In this document: piece by piece, positions 6,877-8,583 of the stretch
How the letters are laid out: the number at the start of each line of letters is the position of its first letter
Position numbering within the stretch: position 1 is the first letter of the stretch
Assembly (NCBI GenBank): GCA_937995505.1
Contig: CALKJV010000048.1
Location: 1-8,583 of the forward strand
Direction of reading: 5' to 3'
Length of the DNA: 8,583 nucleotides
Source of the DNA: an uncultured Bacteroidia bacterium
GTDB taxonomy: Bacteria > Bacteroidota > Bacteroidia > SpSt-205
Notes under the pieces: model-generated
Told to the model about the DNA's origin: nothing
Database searches by the model: none
What the model saw: the letters and a program-made list of their open reading frames with translations, nothing else
Program-made: the position numbers and the translations under genes

Positions 6877-7404
6877 ATGGAAGCGCCGCAGTTTTCTGAG
6901 GCTGAGCGAGCCCAAATAGAGGCCTTCTGCCAAAAATACCCCACCCGCCAGAGCGCCGTAATGCCTACCCTCTGGCTTGCCCAAGAGAAATTCGGCGAGC
7001 TTAGTCCCCCTGTCCTTCAGCTGGTAGCGCAAACCTTAGGCTTACCCTACGCGCACGTAGAGGGGGTAGCTACCTTCTACACCATGTACCTCACAGAGCG
7101 AAAAGGGCGCTGGCTCGTAGAAATATGCACCTGCTTCACCTGCGGCGAATGCGGAGGCAAAGAGCTCTGGGACTATGCCCAACAAACCTTGCAGCTAGAT
7201 GAAAACAGCGTAAGCCCCGACAAAGTCTTTTGGCTGCGAGAAGCCGAATGTCTCGGCGCGTGCGACACCGCACCCGTCCTACAAATAGAGGGCCGGCGAA
7301 TGGTCTTTTCTGTAACGCCAGAGAAGTTTGACGCAGTCATTGCGCAGCTCCGAGCCGGGCAGCTGCCCGAGTTTGAGTCGGTGCCCATCCGCAATCCGGA
7401 CTGA
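6877..7404 (+). CDS. nuoE: NADH:quinone oxidoreductase (complex I) 24-kDa subunit NuoE
   Basis: 175 residues, the usual length for the thioredoxin-like [2Fe-2S] subunit of the complex I NADH-dehydrogenase module. Residues 6-60 form the N-terminal helical bundle, with the family phrase GVATFYTMY at 63-71. The thioredoxin-like ferredoxin domain starts near residue 78. Cluster N1a ligands fit C84-x4-C89 and C125-x3-C129 (EAECLGAC). Two further cysteines, C86 and C92, sit in the same loop (CTCFTCGEC), which is unusual. Start at ATG 6877, 5 nt after a TAGCTTTG box. carA follows one nucleotide after the TGA stop, and no nuoF is present, so the gene is detached from the usual nuoE-nuoF order. Homologous subunits occur in NAD-linked hydrogenases and formate dehydrogenases, so a non-complex-I role cannot be excluded from this window alone. 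Confidence 0.88.
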   Translation: MEAPQFSEAERAQIEAFCQKYPTRQSAVMPTLWLAQEKFGELSPPVLQLVAQTLGLPYAHVEGVATFYTMYLTERKGRWLVEICTCFTCGECGGKELWDYAQQTLQLDENSVSPDKVFWLREAECLGACDTAPVLQIEGRRMVFSVTPEKFDAVIAQLRAGQLPEFESVPIRNPD

Positions 7405-7405
7405 T

Positions 7406-8503
7406 ATGCAGCCGGCGTACTTTCGGTTAGCGGATGGATGGGCTGCTGAGGGGTACAGTGTGGGCGCCTCTGGTACAGCTTTTGGGGAGATAGCCTTTCA
7501 TACAGCGCTCACGGGCTATCCGGAGATTTTCACGGATCCTTCCTATCATGGGCAGATCCTGGTGATGACCCTGCCCCATATCGGCAATTATGGTACGGCG
7601 ACCGAGGAGTGGCAGCACGAGAAACCCACCATCCGAGGACTCGTGGTACGCCAGCTGAGCAGCTTTTTTAGCCGCCCTGGGCGGGCATTAGGCCTTCCGG
7701 AGTACCTACGCATGCATGGAATTGTAGCCATCGTAGGCATAGATACGCGGGCCCTAGTGCGCCATGTGCGCGAGCATGGCGCTCAAAATGCCCTACTTAC
7801 CACAGAGCCCCTTACTCCTGCCCTTCTGGACCAGCTGGCTGCTTACCCCAGTATGCAGGGGCGCGACCTGGCCAGAGAAGTATCCTGCCCCAAAGCTTAT
7901 ACCCTCGGCGACCCCACGGGCTTGCGTATAGCGGTGATAGACTACGGCGTCAAAAAAGCTATCTTGGACCAGCTTCTCGCCCGAGGAGCCTATATAGGGG
8001 TCTTCCCGGCCACGGCGACCCTGAAAGAGCTTTTGGAATTTGAACCCGTAGGCCTTCTTCTCTCTAATGGCCCAGGCGACCCCGCCGCCATGCCCTACGC
8101 CATTGACTTGGCACAGAAGCTCATAGATATTCATAAGCCCATCTTGGGCATTTGCTTGGGGCATCAGCTCCTTAGCTTAGCGCTGGGCGTGCCTACTTAT
8201 AAGCTCCTCTACGGCCATCGGGGAAGCAACCATCCTGTCAAAGACCTACGTACGGGCCGCCTGGGCATTACCTCCCAAAATCACGGCTTCGCTACCGATA
8301 AGGAAGCCCTCCTAAAAAATCCTGACCTTGCGCTTACCCATATCAACCTCAATGATGACACTGTGGAAGGGTTTGCGCATCGGCACCTTCCCGTACAGGG
8401 CGTGCAATTTCACCCTGAGGCCGCTCCTGGGCCCCATGATAGCCATTATATCTTTGAGGAGTTTTTGGCTCAGGTGCGAGAGATAGCCCCCTCGCTGCCC
8501 TAA
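7406..8503 (+). CDS. carA: Carbamoyl-phosphate synthase small (glutaminase) subunit
   Basis: 365 residues, close to the family's usual 360-380. CarA hydrolyses glutamine and channels ammonia to CarB, which makes carbamoyl phosphate for pyrimidine and arginine synthesis. The N-terminal CPSase domain shows TALTGYPEIFTDPSYHGQI (33-51) and IGNYG (59-63). The class I glutamine amidotransferase domain begins near residue 172 (LRIAVIDYG), with SNGPGDP at 220-226. The nucleophile elbow GICLGHQ carries C250, and QFHPEA supplies H336 and E338, completing the triad. NHPVK (275-279), SQNHGFA (290-296) and HINLNDDTVEG (312-322) are also canonical. ATG 7406 lies one base after the nuoE stop (TGA T ATG), with no Shine-Dalgarno, suggesting coupled translation. 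carB is not in the window unless it is the gene starting at 8575. No attenuator or PyrR-type leader can exist at this junction. Confidence 0.95.
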   Translation: MQPAYFRLADGWAAEGYSVGASGTAFGEIAFHTALTGYPEIFTDPSYHGQILVMTLPHIGNYGTATEEWQHEKPTIRGLVVRQLSSFFSRPGRALGLPEYLRMHGIVAIVGIDTRALVRHVREHGAQNALLTTEPLTPALLDQLAAYPSMQGRDLAREVSCPKAYTLGDPTGLRIAVIDYGVKKAILDQLLARGAYIGVFPATATLKELLEFEPVGLLLSNGPGDPAAMPYAIDLAQKLIDIHKPILGICLGHQLLSLALGVPTYKLLYGHRGSNHPVKDLRTGRLGITSQNHGFATDKEALLKNPDLALTHINLNDDTVEGFAHRHLPVQGVQFHPEAAPGPHDSHYIFEEFLAQVREIAPSLP

Positions 8504-8562
8504 CGGAGTAAAAGCCAAACCAACTTCGGAATCTGACCGTAGCTCAGGAGTAGCAATTGTTT

Positions 8563-8570
8563 TACCTTTG
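8563..8570 (+). promoter_or_regulatory. -7 box (TACCTTTG) for the gene starting at 8575
   Basis: TACCTTTG, then TGCC, then an ATG at 8575. It is identical to the actA and repeat-protein boxes, with 4 nt to the start codon. Only a weak candidate, TAG at 8540-8542 with a 20-nt spacer, is seen for the -33 element. The 71 nt between carA and this ATG hold no hairpin I can see. Confidence 0.5.
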
Positions 8571-8574
8571 TGCC

Positions 8575-8583
8575 ATGCGGATA
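8575..8583 (+). CDS. Start of a further gene, first three codons only
   Basis: ATG CGG ATA (M-R-I) runs to the end of the window, directly after a TACCTTTG box. The promoter-to-ATG geometry matches the other starts, which is the sole reason for calling it. The product cannot be identified from three codons. Confidence 0.4.

Noticed and set aside
7328..7405. Earlier ATG at 7328 for carA
   Set aside because: It is inside nuoE and adds 26 low-complexity residues. CarA homology begins at the ATG at 7406.
8504..8562. Possible terminator after carA
   Set aside because: I find no stem-loop followed by a T-run. The only T-rich bases belong to the next promoter region.
1..8583. Defence system, CRISPR array, mobile element or other accessory island
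   Set aside because: All genes are respiratory, metabolic or envelope-type with uniform base composition. No direct repeats, terminal inverted repeats, integrase or transposase are seen.

Overview
The window looks like a compact piece of a Bacteroidota chromosome (or a close relative such as Rhodothermota). Four things point there: an alternative complex III (ACIII) gene pair in which ActA carries a fused N-terminal cytochrome c domain; a lipoprotein ending in a C-terminal domain that is common in Bacteroidota secreted proteins; Bacteroidota-type -7 promoter boxes (TAnnTTTG) in front of every transcription-unit start; and no convincing Shine-Dalgarno sequence before any start. Genes are packed very tightly, with gaps of 1, 6, 39, 45, 49 and 71 nt and one convergent stop-codon overlap. 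I cannot name the genus.

Layout. Bases 1-2715, minus strand: actA (six-haem cytochrome) followed by the first 504 codons of actB, which runs off the left edge. Bases 2765-3379, minus: a small lipoprotein. Bases 3425-5914, plus: a large, probably exported protein of about 15-16 propeller-like repeats, divergent from the lipoprotein. Bases 5911-6837, minus: a PfkB/ribokinase-family kinase whose stop codon overlaps the stop of the repeat protein. Bases 6877-8503, plus: nuoE and carA, one nucleotide apart, divergent from the kinase. Bases 8563-8583, plus: a promoter box and the first three codons of another gene.

Roles. actA/actB encode the quinol:cytochrome c/HiPIP oxidoreductase arm of the respiratory chain, and nuoE encodes the 24-kDa [2Fe-2S] subunit of complex I. 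carA encodes the glutaminase subunit of carbamoyl-phosphate synthetase (pyrimidine and arginine synthesis) and shares a transcript with nuoE. The repeat protein, the lipoprotein and the kinase have no assignable specific function.

The strongest non-obvious signal is regulatory. At five of the six TAnnTTTG boxes the start codon follows after only 4-5 nt, so transcription should begin at or next to the ATG (leaderless mRNAs). At both divergent gene pairs the two promoters are interlocked, the expected -33 region of one falling on the -7 box of the other. I see no RNA genes, CRISPR, insertion sequence, attachment site, defence island or clear hairpin terminator. No stretch longer than 300 bases lacks a gene.
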